Positions 1 to 6,122 of a stretch of DNA of 6,181 bases are shown in pieces. The notes beneath the pieces are model-generated. The model worked only from the letters and a program-made list of their open reading frames with translations. It was not told the origin of the DNA and did no database searches. This DNA comes from Alphaproteobacteria bacterium. GTDB lineage: Bacteria > Pseudomonadota > Alphaproteobacteria > Puniceispirillales > Puniceispirillaceae. The DNA is taken from contig JAACDT010000096.1 of assembly GCA_009936885.1 (NCBI GenBank), positions 1 through 6,181 of the forward strand, given 5' to 3'. The number at the start of each line of letters is the position of its first letter. Positions within the stretch are counted from its first letter, which is position 1. A program made the position numbers and the translations under genes.

Positions 1-549
1 AAAGATATTCAAGCCGCCATTTTAAAGCTTGCGAGCGATCGAGTGGGAGTTGCCATACTAGATATGCCAGAGAGCTTTCTCGCCAGAATTGAGCATCTTA
101 TGACCCGTATTGGCAAAAGTGTGGATAGTCCTGTAATCAAATTAAACAAGGAAGATCTTGTACATATTGAGAGGGTAAAAGAACAACACGATACCTTATC
201 GAAAATACGCTTTGTCGAAGAAGAGACGTTAAACCATGGTGATATTTCCATTAGTTTATCCGGAATCGAAATAGAAGATATTTTGGAAAAAAGAATGAAT
301 TTCTTACCTTTAGATTCAAATATACAGATAAATATCGAACAGCCTAATTCAGAGGCGAAACCCGAGATTTCAGATTTATCTGAAACAATTAATACTGTAA
401 CTGAAGGGGATAATATCTCAAACAAAGTTGCAGAAAATACAAACCCAGAGTTTGAAGATACCAAGGCTTTAGAGCAGGAAATTGAAAGTGACAAAATAGA
501 TATTGGAGATAAAAGCACCGATATTGATAACAAAGAAGAGTTGTCATGA
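1..549 (+). CDS. fliH: Flagellar export-apparatus protein FliH, C-terminal part (5' truncated by window)
   Basis: The reading frame is open from base 1, so the true start lies upstream. The ATG or GTG codons inside (for example GTG at 43) are internal. 182 residues are visible. Residues about 35-100 follow the FliH/YscL C-terminal pattern: a 'VIKLNKEDL' segment where the family has V-x-V-N-P-D-D-L, then 'RFVEEETLNHGDISI' and 'GIEIEDILEKR', matching the family's D-x-x-L-x-x-G and G-x-(I/V)-D-x-x-L-x-x-R blocks. FliH is a cytoplasmic dimer that binds the N-terminus of the ATPase FliI, restrains its activity and docks it to the C-ring and export gate. The adjacent fliI, overlapped by the ATGA junction, supports the name. 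Unusual: after the domain comes a tail of about 78 residues (visible residues 105-182) with 22 Asp/Glu, 6 Lys and no Arg, probably disordered. The conserved core is divergent, so the assignment relies partly on context. Confidence 0.88.
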   Translation, partial: KDIQAAILKLASDRVGVAILDMPESFLARIEHLMTRIGKSVDSPVIKLNKEDLVHIERVKEQHDTLSKIRFVEEETLNHGDISISLSGIEIEDILEKRMNFLPLDSNIQINIEQPNSEAKPEISDLSETINTVTEGDNISNKVAENTNPEFEDTKALEQEIESDKIDIGDKSTDIDNKEELS

Positions 550-1868
550 TAGCTGTAAAAGAACGACTTACACAAAGTATCATGTCCATTATTGTAGATA
601 AACCTATATCTATTTCAGGAAGAGTAAGCAAATATGATGGACAAATGGTGGAATGTGACGGTTTTCCGGCTACAATAGGCTCATTATGTCAGATTGAAAC
701 TGAAACAGGTATGCCTGCAACAGCAGAAATAATCGGATTCCATGGGGGACATAATCTATTAAGTTTGCATGATTATGGGGCGCGCATCAGTGTTGGTGCT
801 AGGGTACGGGTTGTTGATGATGGCTATATGATACCTGTTGGTGAAGGTTTACTGGGACGTGTTACCGATGCTCTTGGTACGCCATTGGATGAAATGCCCC
901 TTCCCCCGCTTGAAAGCAAATGGCCTCTTCTTGGAAAGGAATTAAATCCGCTTGCCAAAAACCCGGTAGACACTCCGCTGGATGTTGGCGTGCGAGCAAT
1001 AAATAGTCTTCTTACTGTCGGTAGGGGACAACGAATTGGCATTATTGCTGGTTCTGGTGTCGGCAAATCAGTTTTACTCGGAATGATGAGTAGATATACG
1101 GAAGCAGACATTGTTGTGGTTGGAATGATAGGAGAGCGAGGAAGGGAAGTTGGCAGCTTTGTAAATACTATTCTAACAGGTGAAGCCAAAAAAAGAACAG
1201 CTATCGTTGCTGTGCCAGCAGACCGGTCTCCGCTATTACGAATAAGAGGCGCTGAGAGGGCAACAGCCATCGCAGAATATTTTCGTGACCAGGGCAAAAA
1301 CGTCCTTCTTATTATGGACTCACTTACAAGAGTTGCACATGCGCGTCGTGAGATTGGTCTTGCGCTCGGCGAGCAACCAACCTCAAAGGGTTATCCGCCA
1401 TCTGTAGTATCTATGATTCCACGTCTAATTGAAAGAACAGGGAGCGGTGTTAAAAATCAGGGAACCATAACATCTATTTACACAGTACTTGCAGATGGAG
1501 ATGATGCAAATGACCCTGTTGTTGATACCGCTCGCGCCATTTTGGATGGTCATATTCTTTTATCCAGAAAGCAAACTCAAATGGGTATTTATCCTGCCAT
1601 AGATGTGCCTATGTCCGTAAGTCGAGTAATGACAGAAATTACAGATGAAAATCTGCAGAAAAGTGCACAGAAATTCCGCCGGCTTGTCTCTATTTATATG
1701 GAAAATCGTGATTTAATTTTAATGGGTGGCTACACATCTGGGCAAGATTTAGAATTAGATGAGGCAGTTGCACTTTGGCCACGATTAATGGCTCACATTC
1801 AGCAGGCTGAAACAGAAAAGGCCGATTTTATAATGAGCAAAGATGCCTTAAATAACCTTATGAGATAA
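546..1868 (+). CDS. fliI: Flagellum-specific export ATPase FliI
   Basis: 440 residues, close to the usual length of about 440-460. FliI is the hexameric F1-beta-like ATPase of the flagellar type III export apparatus. It hydrolyses ATP at the cytoplasmic base of the basal body to help load and unfold rod, hook and filament subunits. Visible motifs: beta-barrel N-terminal domain (about 20-95), Walker A AGSGVGKS (168-175), catalytic loop GERGREV (196-202, general-base Glu197), Walker B VLLIMDSLTR (253-262, Asp258), and the ATPase alpha/beta signature PAIDVPMSVS (350-359). All key residues are present. The ATG start overlaps the fliH stop (ATGA, bases 546-549), which suggests translational coupling, with a purine-rich GAAGAG at 535-540. 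A later Met13 has no better ribosome site. The T3SS paralogue (SctN/YscN) is the main alternative family, but the fliH-fliJ-fliK-fliL context makes it flagellar. Confidence 0.98.
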   Translation: MIAVKERLTQSIMSIIVDKPISISGRVSKYDGQMVECDGFPATIGSLCQIETETGMPATAEIIGFHGGHNLLSLHDYGARISVGARVRVVDDGYMIPVGEGLLGRVTDALGTPLDEMPLPPLESKWPLLGKELNPLAKNPVDTPLDVGVRAINSLLTVGRGQRIGIIAGSGVGKSVLLGMMSRYTEADIVVVGMIGERGREVGSFVNTILTGEAKKRTAIVAVPADRSPLLRIRGAERATAIAEYFRDQGKNVLLIMDSLTRVAHARREIGLALGEQPTSKGYPPSVVSMIPRLIERTGSGVKNQGTITSIYTVLADGDDANDPVVDTARAILDGHILLSRKQTQMGIYPAIDVPMSVSRVMTEITDENLQKSAQKFRRLVSIYMENRDLILMGGYTSGQDLELDEAVALWPRLMAHIQQAETEKADFIMSKDALNNLMR

Positions 1869-1900
1869 AACTTTCATTTAAAAGATAGTGCTACATTACC

Positions 1901-2326
1901 ATGAAACAGAAATCAATATATGAGCGATATACGCTAAAACAGAAAATTGATATCTCAAAAAGAGCAGACACAATGCGCACACTCAGCTCAGAGCTAAACA
2001 AATCACAAGAACTAGCAAAGCAATTATCTGAAATTGCCAAGCAAACTGAAATCAAACCAGGAGAGACAAACGCAATGTCATTACGTTCTTCTTCTTGGTA
2101 TAGCACTATTGTACAAGAGCAGTTGGAGACAACTGAAAATCGAAATAAATTTTTACAACAGGAAGTAGATGACAACCGAAAAATACTTGCCAAAGCGGTA
2201 CATCGAAAAAACAAATCCGAAGAAGCATGGCATCGACATGAAGCTGTAGAACAAGCGAATAAAGAAGATAAATTTGAGCAAGACCTACTTGGCAGAAAAA
2301 GAAATATCAGCAATTTTGGAAACTAG
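1901..2326 (+). CDS. fliJ: Flagellar export chaperone/stalk protein FliJ
   Basis: 141 residues, near the family length of about 145. The sequence is strongly charged and helical: helix 1 about residues 5-50, a Gly/Ser-containing hinge about 52-65, and helix 2 about 66-130. This is the antiparallel coiled coil expected of FliJ. FliJ sits in the central pore of the FliI ring like the gamma subunit of F1-ATPase, links it to the gate protein FlhA and recycles export chaperones. FliJ is poorly conserved in sequence, so the call rests on length, coiled-coil character and position between fliI and fliK. The gene starts 32 bases after fliI. The Shine-Dalgarno site is weak (AAAAGATAG around 1879-1887), which may mean reinitiation from fliI. 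The gene ends in two in-frame TAG codons (2324-2329). Confidence 0.85.
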   Translation: MKQKSIYERYTLKQKIDISKRADTMRTLSSELNKSQELAKQLSEIAKQTEIKPGETNAMSLRSSSWYSTIVQEQLETTENRNKFLQQEVDDNRKILAKAVHRKNKSEEAWHRHEAVEQANKEDKFEQDLLGRKRNISNFGN

Positions 2327-2377
2327 TAGTCCAATCTTCAAGGAACTCAGAGACCATATTATAGTGTGTTAAATAAT

Positions 2378-2393
2378 TGGCATTTTTTTTGCA
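2378..2393 (+). promoter_or_regulatory. Sigma-54 (RpoN) -24/-12 promoter for fliK-fliL-fliM-fliN
   Basis: TGGCATTTTTTTTGCA fits the sigma-54 consensus TGGCAYRNNNNTTGCW at every strongly conserved base: GG at 2379-2380 (-24), GC at 2391-2392 (-12), with the obligatory ten-base spacing. Only the weak purine position is T. The predicted start of transcription is near 2404, giving a leader of about 45 bases before the fliK ATG. It lies in the only large gap between fliH and fliM. Sigma-54 promoters need an AAA+ activator (FleQ/FlrA or FleR/FlrC type); I did not find a convincing enhancer site nearby. Confidence 0.85.
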
Positions 2394-2448
2394 TCTGTTG
2401 TGGATAGTTTCAATTCCAGTGCAAAGATTCCAGAGTTAAATTCATAGT

Positions 2449-3963
2449 ATGACACACATTACCAGCGGCACAAATGCCAGCCTTTCATCTTCCCATACAA
2501 CACAGCAAACAGATACTGCTGACAATAAGACTGAAACCTTGTTTGATAGTTTGTTTTCAATTGTAAGTGAGCTAGATTCACAAGCAGTAGGACTCATAAC
2601 AAGCAGATTGTCCCAAGCAGGCTTGATTGAACCTGGACTCAATTCAGATGCTGAAAATTTTGCCTTATTTACAGATACTCCTATCAGCAATATAAACACC
2701 CTTTTTAAGAGAGGGGATGCCGCCGAAAATTCAATTAATGGCTCAGTGATAGAGCAGCTAAACTCACTTCTCGATAATGGACATCTAAATAACAGCGATA
2801 CCGTAACAGATTCGCTAGAGCAGAGTTTTTCTGGAGAGCCCGCAAACAAGATAGGTAATTTAAATGCGCTTGCCGCTAATTCTGAAAAGATTGGCGAACT
2901 TCCAATTCAAAATAACCAGCGTTTTTCTAATCCCCACCGTCCCTACTTAAACGCTAATGCAAACCAGCCACACGCAATTAATACAGCCAGCAATACACAT
3001 AACATGCAAGGTAGTGATAAACTCTCACATGTTGTGAAACTAATTGAACAAGCTATTCTCTCAAGAAAAGCAGCTCAGCCTGCATCGCAGACAACAGCTG
3101 AGATGAAATCCTCTCCCAAATTGACCGAAACTAGCGCATTGGATGAAGCTGTAGAGGCTGTGAGTGAGCTTAAAAATATGCAGAAGGGAAAAATCAGTTT
3201 AGATATAATTGGTAACCCCAAAAAAACGGAGATAGCTGACTTATCTAAAGATACGCCCAATAATAAAAATATCCTAAATGCTCCAGAAATTAAAAATGCC
3301 GCCATCAATCAGGCATCGCCAGGCGCGCCAAATAGCAAGAATAGCATGCCAGAAATTAGCACCCAAACTTCAACAAGGCAGGTAGAGCTAAGTCAACAAT
3401 TCAATAATAATTCGGCAGGTCAGACGCATACTCAGATTATAGGCACTGATATGCATTCAGGCGGCGATGGCGGACAAGATAGCAACGAGCATCAACAACC
3501 ATCTCAGCCCCTTCGAACAACATCGCCCCTTTCTGCTATTCAAAAGCTTGATATGGCAGATAAAGCTTGGAGGGAAGCATTAGTACGACAGGTTGAAATG
3601 CAATTGAAAGAAGGCGGCAAAACAGTTGATCTGTCCCTAAACCCTAAACAATTAGGCAAAATGACCGTTTCAATCAACATGGTCGGTGATGATACCTCTA
3701 TACAAATATCAACAGAAACCTCTGCAGCGGCAACGTTGTTATTAGAATCAGAGAGCAAACTGGCACACATGATGCAGGATATTGGTTTGAGGTTAAATCT
3801 GCTTCAAGCAGGTTTATCAGACAAAAATGATAAAAAATCAGGTCAGAATGAGCATAGCAAAGATTCAAGCAAAACAGTTCGAGATTCTTCTGATGATGAA
3901 ACAGAAATAAACAAAATAAATTTAAATATATTAGATAAATCGATTTTAAATATAGTTGCATGA
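2449..3963 (+). CDS. fliK: Flagellar hook-length control protein FliK
   Basis: 504 residues. The first 360 or so are low-complexity, rich in Ser, Asn, Ala, Gln and Thr, as expected of the extended 'ruler' part of FliK. Residues about 373-457 form the conserved C-terminal hook-length domain (Flg_hook family), with the diagnostic LNPKQLGKM (397-405; family L-x-P-x-x-L-G-x-V/M) followed by alternating beta strands and a helical L-rich segment. A charged Lys/Asp/Ser tail of about 45 residues closes the protein. FliK is exported during hook growth; its C-terminal domain then acts on FlhB to switch export from hook to filament substrates. The ATG at 2449 is the only reasonable start: an in-frame TAA lies at 2437-2439 and the next Met is far inside. 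The Shine-Dalgarno site is weak. It is the first gene after the sigma-54 promoter at 2378. Confidence 0.93.
   Translation: MTHITSGTNASLSSSHTTQQTDTADNKTETLFDSLFSIVSELDSQAVGLITSRLSQAGLIEPGLNSDAENFALFTDTPISNINTLFKRGDAAENSINGSVIEQLNSLLDNGHLNNSDTVTDSLEQSFSGEPANKIGNLNALAANSEKIGELPIQNNQRFSNPHRPYLNANANQPHAINTASNTHNMQGSDKLSHVVKLIEQAILSRKAAQPASQTTAEMKSSPKLTETSALDEAVEAVSELKNMQKGKISLDIIGNPKKTEIADLSKDTPNNKNILNAPEIKNAAINQASPGAPNSKNSMPEISTQTSTRQVELSQQFNNNSAGQTHTQIIGTDMHSGGDGGQDSNEHQQPSQPLRTTSPLSAIQKLDMADKAWREALVRQVEMQLKEGGKTVDLSLNPKQLGKMTVSINMVGDDTSIQISTETSAAATLLLESESKLAHMMQDIGLRLNLLQAGLSDKNDKKSGQNEHSKDSSKTVRDSSDDETEINKINLNILDKSILNIVA
3761..3776 (+). promoter_or_regulatory. Candidate internal sigma-54 promoter inside fliK, facing fliL
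   Basis: TGGCACACATGATGCA has the exact -24 hexamer TGGCAC, GC at 3774-3775 with correct ten-base spacing from GG, and W after it. The one important mismatch is A instead of T at the first base of the TTGC block. It would start transcripts near 3787, about 200 bases before fliL. It lies within the conserved C-terminal domain codons of fliK (residues LAHMMQ), so the match may be a coding coincidence. Confidence 0.35.
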
Positions 3964-3976
3964 TCTTATGATAAGT

Positions 3977-3983
3977 TAAAGGA
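3977..3983 (+). promoter_or_regulatory. Ribosome binding site of fliL
   Basis: TAAAGGA lies seven bases before the fliL ATG and is one of the clearest Shine-Dalgarno sites in the window. It fixes the fliL start at 3991 rather than at the upstream out-of-frame ATGs. Confidence 0.75.
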
Positions 3984-3990
3984 ATGCGAA

Positions 3991-4566
3991 ATGGCTGAAG
4001 AAGTAGAAGAAGAAAAGAAATCTAAAGGTGGTTTGATCAAAATCATTCTTTTGGTGGTAGGCGGCATTATGCTTGTTGCGACAGGCCTTGGAGTTGGTTA
4101 TTTCGTATTCGGAAGTAGTCAACCAGATCCATCTGAAGAAATCGAAAGTATCATCGAGAGAAAAATGGAAGAGGCTGAGGCTGCAAAGTCAGAGTCAGAT
4201 AACGCATCTCCTAAGAAAGTTTCAAAAGAAACACCTGAACAGGAGAATTTTGTCACTATTTATTACGAATTTCCAGGAACCTTCACTACGAACTTAAGAG
4301 GTTCACGTAAAATGCTTCAGGTAGGCATCGGCGTTTCAACACAATATGACGATACGGTTATGGTAAATGTTGAAGCGCATGAATTGGCACTGCGTTCGAC
4401 CGTGTTAGGTATTCTGAGCGAATTCAGTGAAGAAGACGTGCAAGGCACAAACGGTAAAGCTGCTCTTGCGTCTGCGCTCAAAGAAGGCATAAATAGTAAA
4501 TTAACATTATTAGAAAACTTTGGCGGCGTGCAAGAAGTACTATTTACTTCATTCGTCCTTAATTAA
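3991..4566 (+). CDS. fliL: Flagellar basal-body-associated membrane protein FliL
   Basis: 191 residues. There is a short, highly charged cytoplasmic N-terminus (residues 1-14), one transmembrane helix (about 15-40, LIKIILLVVGG to GYFVF), and a charged periplasmic linker with probable coiled coil (about 46-85). The FliL domain spans about 88-191: YYEFPGTFTTNLRG, then KMLQVGIGVST, then the closing FGGVQEVLFTSFVLN, which matches the family's terminal block (F-x-x-F-V-x-Q, here ending in Asn). FliL forms rings around the MotAB/PomAB stator units at the basal body and raises torque, mattering most for swarming or high load. It follows fliK by 27 bases and precedes fliM by 27 bases, as in most polar flagellar operons. 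The domain resembles, as I recall them, alphaproteobacterial (sphingomonad-type) FliL proteins more than Pseudomonas FliL; this is an impression, not an alignment. Confidence 0.95.
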   Translation: MAEEVEEEKKSKGGLIKIILLVVGGIMLVATGLGVGYFVFGSSQPDPSEEIESIIERKMEEAEAAKSESDNASPKKVSKETPEQENFVTIYYEFPGTFTTNLRGSRKMLQVGIGVSTQYDDTVMVNVEAHELALRSTVLGILSEFSEEDVQGTNGKAALASALKEGINSKLTLLENFGGVQEVLFTSFVLN

Positions 4567-4577
4567 ACGTAAGCTTG

Positions 4578-4584
4578 TTAGGAG
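4578..4584 (+). promoter_or_regulatory. Ribosome binding site deciding the GTG start of fliM
   Basis: TTAGGAG lies nine bases upstream of GTG 4594. No in-frame ATG exists before codon 50, which would remove the conserved CheY-binding N-terminus, so this site supports the GTG start. Confidence 0.75.
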
Positions 4585-4593
4585 CATAAAACC

Positions 4594-5571
4594 GTGCCAT
4601 CTACTCGTAAATTAAGCACAGAAGAAGTCAATGCGCTTATTGAAGGGCTAGATGGCGAAGATGAAGAGAAAATAACCTTTGAAGGGGCTGATGATAGTAA
4701 TGTAAGACCGTTTGCATTTGGATCCGATGATTTGTCATTAATGGGGGATTATTACGCACTTCGCATGATTAATGAAAGGGTTGCTCGATTTTCAAGAAGT
4801 ATTTTTTTACCGATGCTCAGAATACAGCCTCGTATTTCCTCATTTCCACCAGAAGTGAAGTCGTTTGACGAGTATGCTGCAAATATTGATGGTTTCATGA
4901 GTATGAATGTAAGCCGTATGGAAGAATTACGCGGTAACATGATGATGGTTATTGATCCAACGTTTATATCTATCCTTACTAATGCTTATTATGGTGGCAA
5001 AATTGAGGGTCTTAAAAACAGACGCTCTGAATTCACATCCACAGAAGATAGGCTCATCGAATTAATTACAAAACAGCTTAATGAAGTTCTTCAAGATGCT
5101 TGGAATGATTTAACACCAACAACTATTTCATATCAAAGCAGAGAAATTAATCCACAATTTGCATCATTTGTCGATGGCTCGGATCTAGTTGTTATTTGCT
5201 CATTTGTGGTACAACTTCCAAATATCGATGCGGCTACTTTTGATATCATTTACCCGTTGCAAATCCTAAAGCCAATTGCATCACAGCTCCGCTCTCGTGT
5301 TCAATCAGATACGTCATATGATGATGAAACATGGCGAGAGAGAATGGAAAAAGCAGTTCTTGAGATTCCGCTTAAAGTAAGAGCAAAATTAAGTGAGCCA
5401 AAACTGTCGATGAAATCGCTGTTAAACTTAAAACAAGGTGACGTCTTTCCAATCCAAATCGGCGAAGGTGTTGAAATATTGATGGATGAAGAATTATTGT
5501 TCAGGGGCGAAATTGGTGATGTAAGCGGTCAGGCTGCGATTAGTTTGACGTCACGAATAACCAAAGTTTAG
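4594..5571 (+). CDS. fliM: Flagellar motor switch protein FliM
   Basis: 325 residues from a GTG start, near the usual 330. FliM forms the middle of the cytoplasmic C-ring, joining FliG above to FliN below. The N-terminal LSTEEVNALIEG (7-18) matches the conserved CheY-P docking peptide (LSQ-x-EIDALL-x-G). The CheC-like middle domain spans about 45-235 and includes 'ALRMINERVARFSRSI' (55-70) and EFTSTEDR (146-153). The C-terminal SpoA domain spans about 250-325 with LLNLKQGDVFPI (276-287), the family's L-x-L-x-x-G-D-x-I/F-P motif. The usual FliG-contacting GGxG loop reads GGKI here (134-137), so its last Gly is lost. The sequence differs noticeably from E. coli FliM in the middle domain. The presence of the docking peptide implies chemotactic control of the motor through CheY. 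Confidence 0.96.
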   Translation: MPSTRKLSTEEVNALIEGLDGEDEEKITFEGADDSNVRPFAFGSDDLSLMGDYYALRMINERVARFSRSIFLPMLRIQPRISSFPPEVKSFDEYAANIDGFMSMNVSRMEELRGNMMMVIDPTFISILTNAYYGGKIEGLKNRRSEFTSTEDRLIELITKQLNEVLQDAWNDLTPTTISYQSREINPQFASFVDGSDLVVICSFVVQLPNIDAATFDIIYPLQILKPIASQLRSRVQSDTSYDDETWRERMEKAVLEIPLKVRAKLSEPKLSMKSLLNLKQGDVFPIQIGEGVEILMDEELLFRGEIGDVSGQAAISLTSRITKV

Positions 5572-5580
5572 CGTTAATTA

Positions 5581-5599
5581 TAGCTGGTAGTTTCAGCTA
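5581..5599 (+). other. Intercistronic hairpin between fliM and fliN
   Basis: TAGCTG (5581-5586) and CAGCTA (5594-5599) form a perfect six-base-pair stem with a seven-base loop, ten bases after the fliM stop and thirty before the fliN ATG. There is no T-run after it, so it is not a normal intrinsic terminator. It may affect RNA processing or the FliM:FliN ratio, or be incidental. Confidence 0.4.
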
Positions 5600-5629
5600 A
5601 TCTCAAGAGAGAACAGAAAGGGCAAACAG

Positions 5630-5929
5630 ATGTCTGATGAAACCGAAACTAAAAACAAAGAAAATGTAGGTTATGATAACTTACGTATTCTGGAAAATAT
5701 AGAGGTAAATCTGACTGTTGAAGTTGGTAGCGCCGAAATGAAGATTCGAGACTTATTAAGACTAAACGAAGGCTCTATTATTGAACTTGATAGGCTAGCA
5801 GGAGACCCGCTAGATATTCTGGCCAATGGTACTATGATAGCTAAAGGTGAAGTTGTTATGGTGGGAGAAAGATTCGGTATTCGCTTCTCGGAAATTGTAT
5901 CGCCAGAAAAAAGAGTAGAAAGCCTATAG
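5630..5929 (+). CDS. fliN: Flagellar motor switch protein FliN
   Basis: 99 residues, a short-form FliN consisting of a charged leader of about 14 residues followed by one SpoA (surface presentation of antigens) domain. The core is highly conserved: VNLTVEVGSAEMKIRDLLRL (26-45), GSIIELDRLAGDPLDILANG (48-67) and IAKGEVVMVGERFGIR (70-85). It is close to the E. coli block LAGEPLDILING...IAQGEVVVV. FliN forms the lower rim of the C-ring with FliM, binds CheY-P and gives FliH a docking site, so it connects the switch with the export ATPase genes at the left of the window. The start at 5630 has AAAGGG (5617-5622) seven bases upstream. It is 58 bases downstream of fliM, with a hairpin in between, and is followed by a 193-base gap rather than an immediate fliO. 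Confidence 0.97.
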   Translation: MSDETETKNKENVGYDNLRILENIEVNLTVEVGSAEMKIRDLLRLNEGSIIELDRLAGDPLDILANGTMIAKGEVVMVGERFGIRFSEIVSPEKRVESL

Positions 5930-5958
5930 AAGCAGAAAGAACAAATTTTAAAAAATAA

Positions 5959-5972
5959 GTCAATATAATGAC
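5959..5972. promoter_or_regulatory. Candidate enhancer (FleQ-box-like inverted repeat)
   Basis: GTCAATATAATGAC is a near-perfect inverted repeat (GTCA-N6-TGAC). It agrees at 12 of 14 positions with the Pseudomonas FleQ box GTCAATAAATTGAC as I recall it. A third half-site follows directly, making the palindrome TGACGTCA at 5969-5976. It lies about 120-135 bases before the predicted start of the sigma-54 promoter at 6067, a typical enhancer distance. The activator is inferred; none is encoded here. Confidence 0.5.
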
Positions 5973-5988
5973 GTCAGTATTTTTTAAT

Positions 5989-6001
5989 TATAAATTTGAT
6001 A
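5989..6001 (-). promoter_or_regulatory. Possible IHF site between enhancer and sigma-54 promoter
   Basis: TATAAATTTGATA matches the reverse-strand IHF consensus YAANNNNTTGATW with one mismatch. It lies between the inverted repeat at 5959 and the -24/-12 element at 6067, where IHF bends DNA in many sigma-54 systems. Such matches arise easily in AT-rich DNA. Confidence 0.25.
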
Positions 6002-6066
6002 AAATCCAATTATAAAATATATTAAATACAATAACTTAAGTATATTAATAAAATTACTTTAAGAAA

Positions 6067-6082
6067 TGGCATGTGTTTTGCC
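6067..6082 (+). promoter_or_regulatory. Sigma-54 (RpoN) -24/-12 promoter for the gene after fliN
   Basis: TGGCATGTGTTTTGCC fits TGGCAYRNNNNTTGC exactly: GG at 6068-6069, GC at 6080-6081, and correct spacing. Only the last weak W is C. Predicted transcription start is near 6093, about 30 bases before the ATG at 6123. With the upstream inverted repeat this looks like a complete activator-dependent promoter region in the 193-base gap after fliN. The rest of that gap is AT-rich with no open reading frame I can support. Confidence 0.82.
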
Positions 6083-6122
6083 TTTGTAAAACATCTTATT
6101 CAATTAAGGGTTTTTCAAAGAT

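Noticed and set aside
1..631. Long reverse-strand open frames opposite fliH (9-575 and 389-631)
   Set aside because: They mirror the coding of fliH and the fliI start, have hydrophobic/Ser-rich compositions typical of antisense frames, and show no ribosome site or recognisable domain. The same holds for the other reverse frames opposite fliI, fliJ, fliK and fliM.
1037..1052. TGGCATTATTGC in fliI as a sigma-54 promoter
   Set aside because: The GG-to-GC spacing is two bases too short, and spacing is strict for sigma-54.
3965..3975. CTTATGATAAG inverted repeat at the fliK-fliL junction
   Set aside because: Five-base arms with a one-base centre cannot form a useful hairpin, and the sequence overlaps the run-up to the fliL ribosome site.
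4073..4297. A 74-codon forward frame inside fliL
   Set aside because: It lies wholly inside fliL in another frame, has no recognisable domain, and fliL is securely identified.
4385..4400. TGGCAC in fliL as a further sigma-54 promoter
   Set aside because: The -12 position reads CGA instead of TGC, so the essential GC is missing.
5546..5553. Second copy of TGACGTCA near the end of fliM
   Set aside because: It lies in codons of the conserved FliM C-terminus and lacks the GTCA-N6-TGAC arrangement seen at 5959; most likely chance.
5962..5985. Rho-independent terminator after fliN (palindrome followed by T6)
   Set aside because: The TGACGTCA palindrome leaves almost no loop and the outer stem is AT-only with mismatches, so a stable terminator hairpin is unlikely; an operator-type site fits better.
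5996..6023. Sigma-70-like promoter TTGATA-16-TATATT in the fliN downstream gap
   Set aside because: Such boxes appear readily in DNA this AT-rich, and the sigma-54 element closer to the gene is far more specific.
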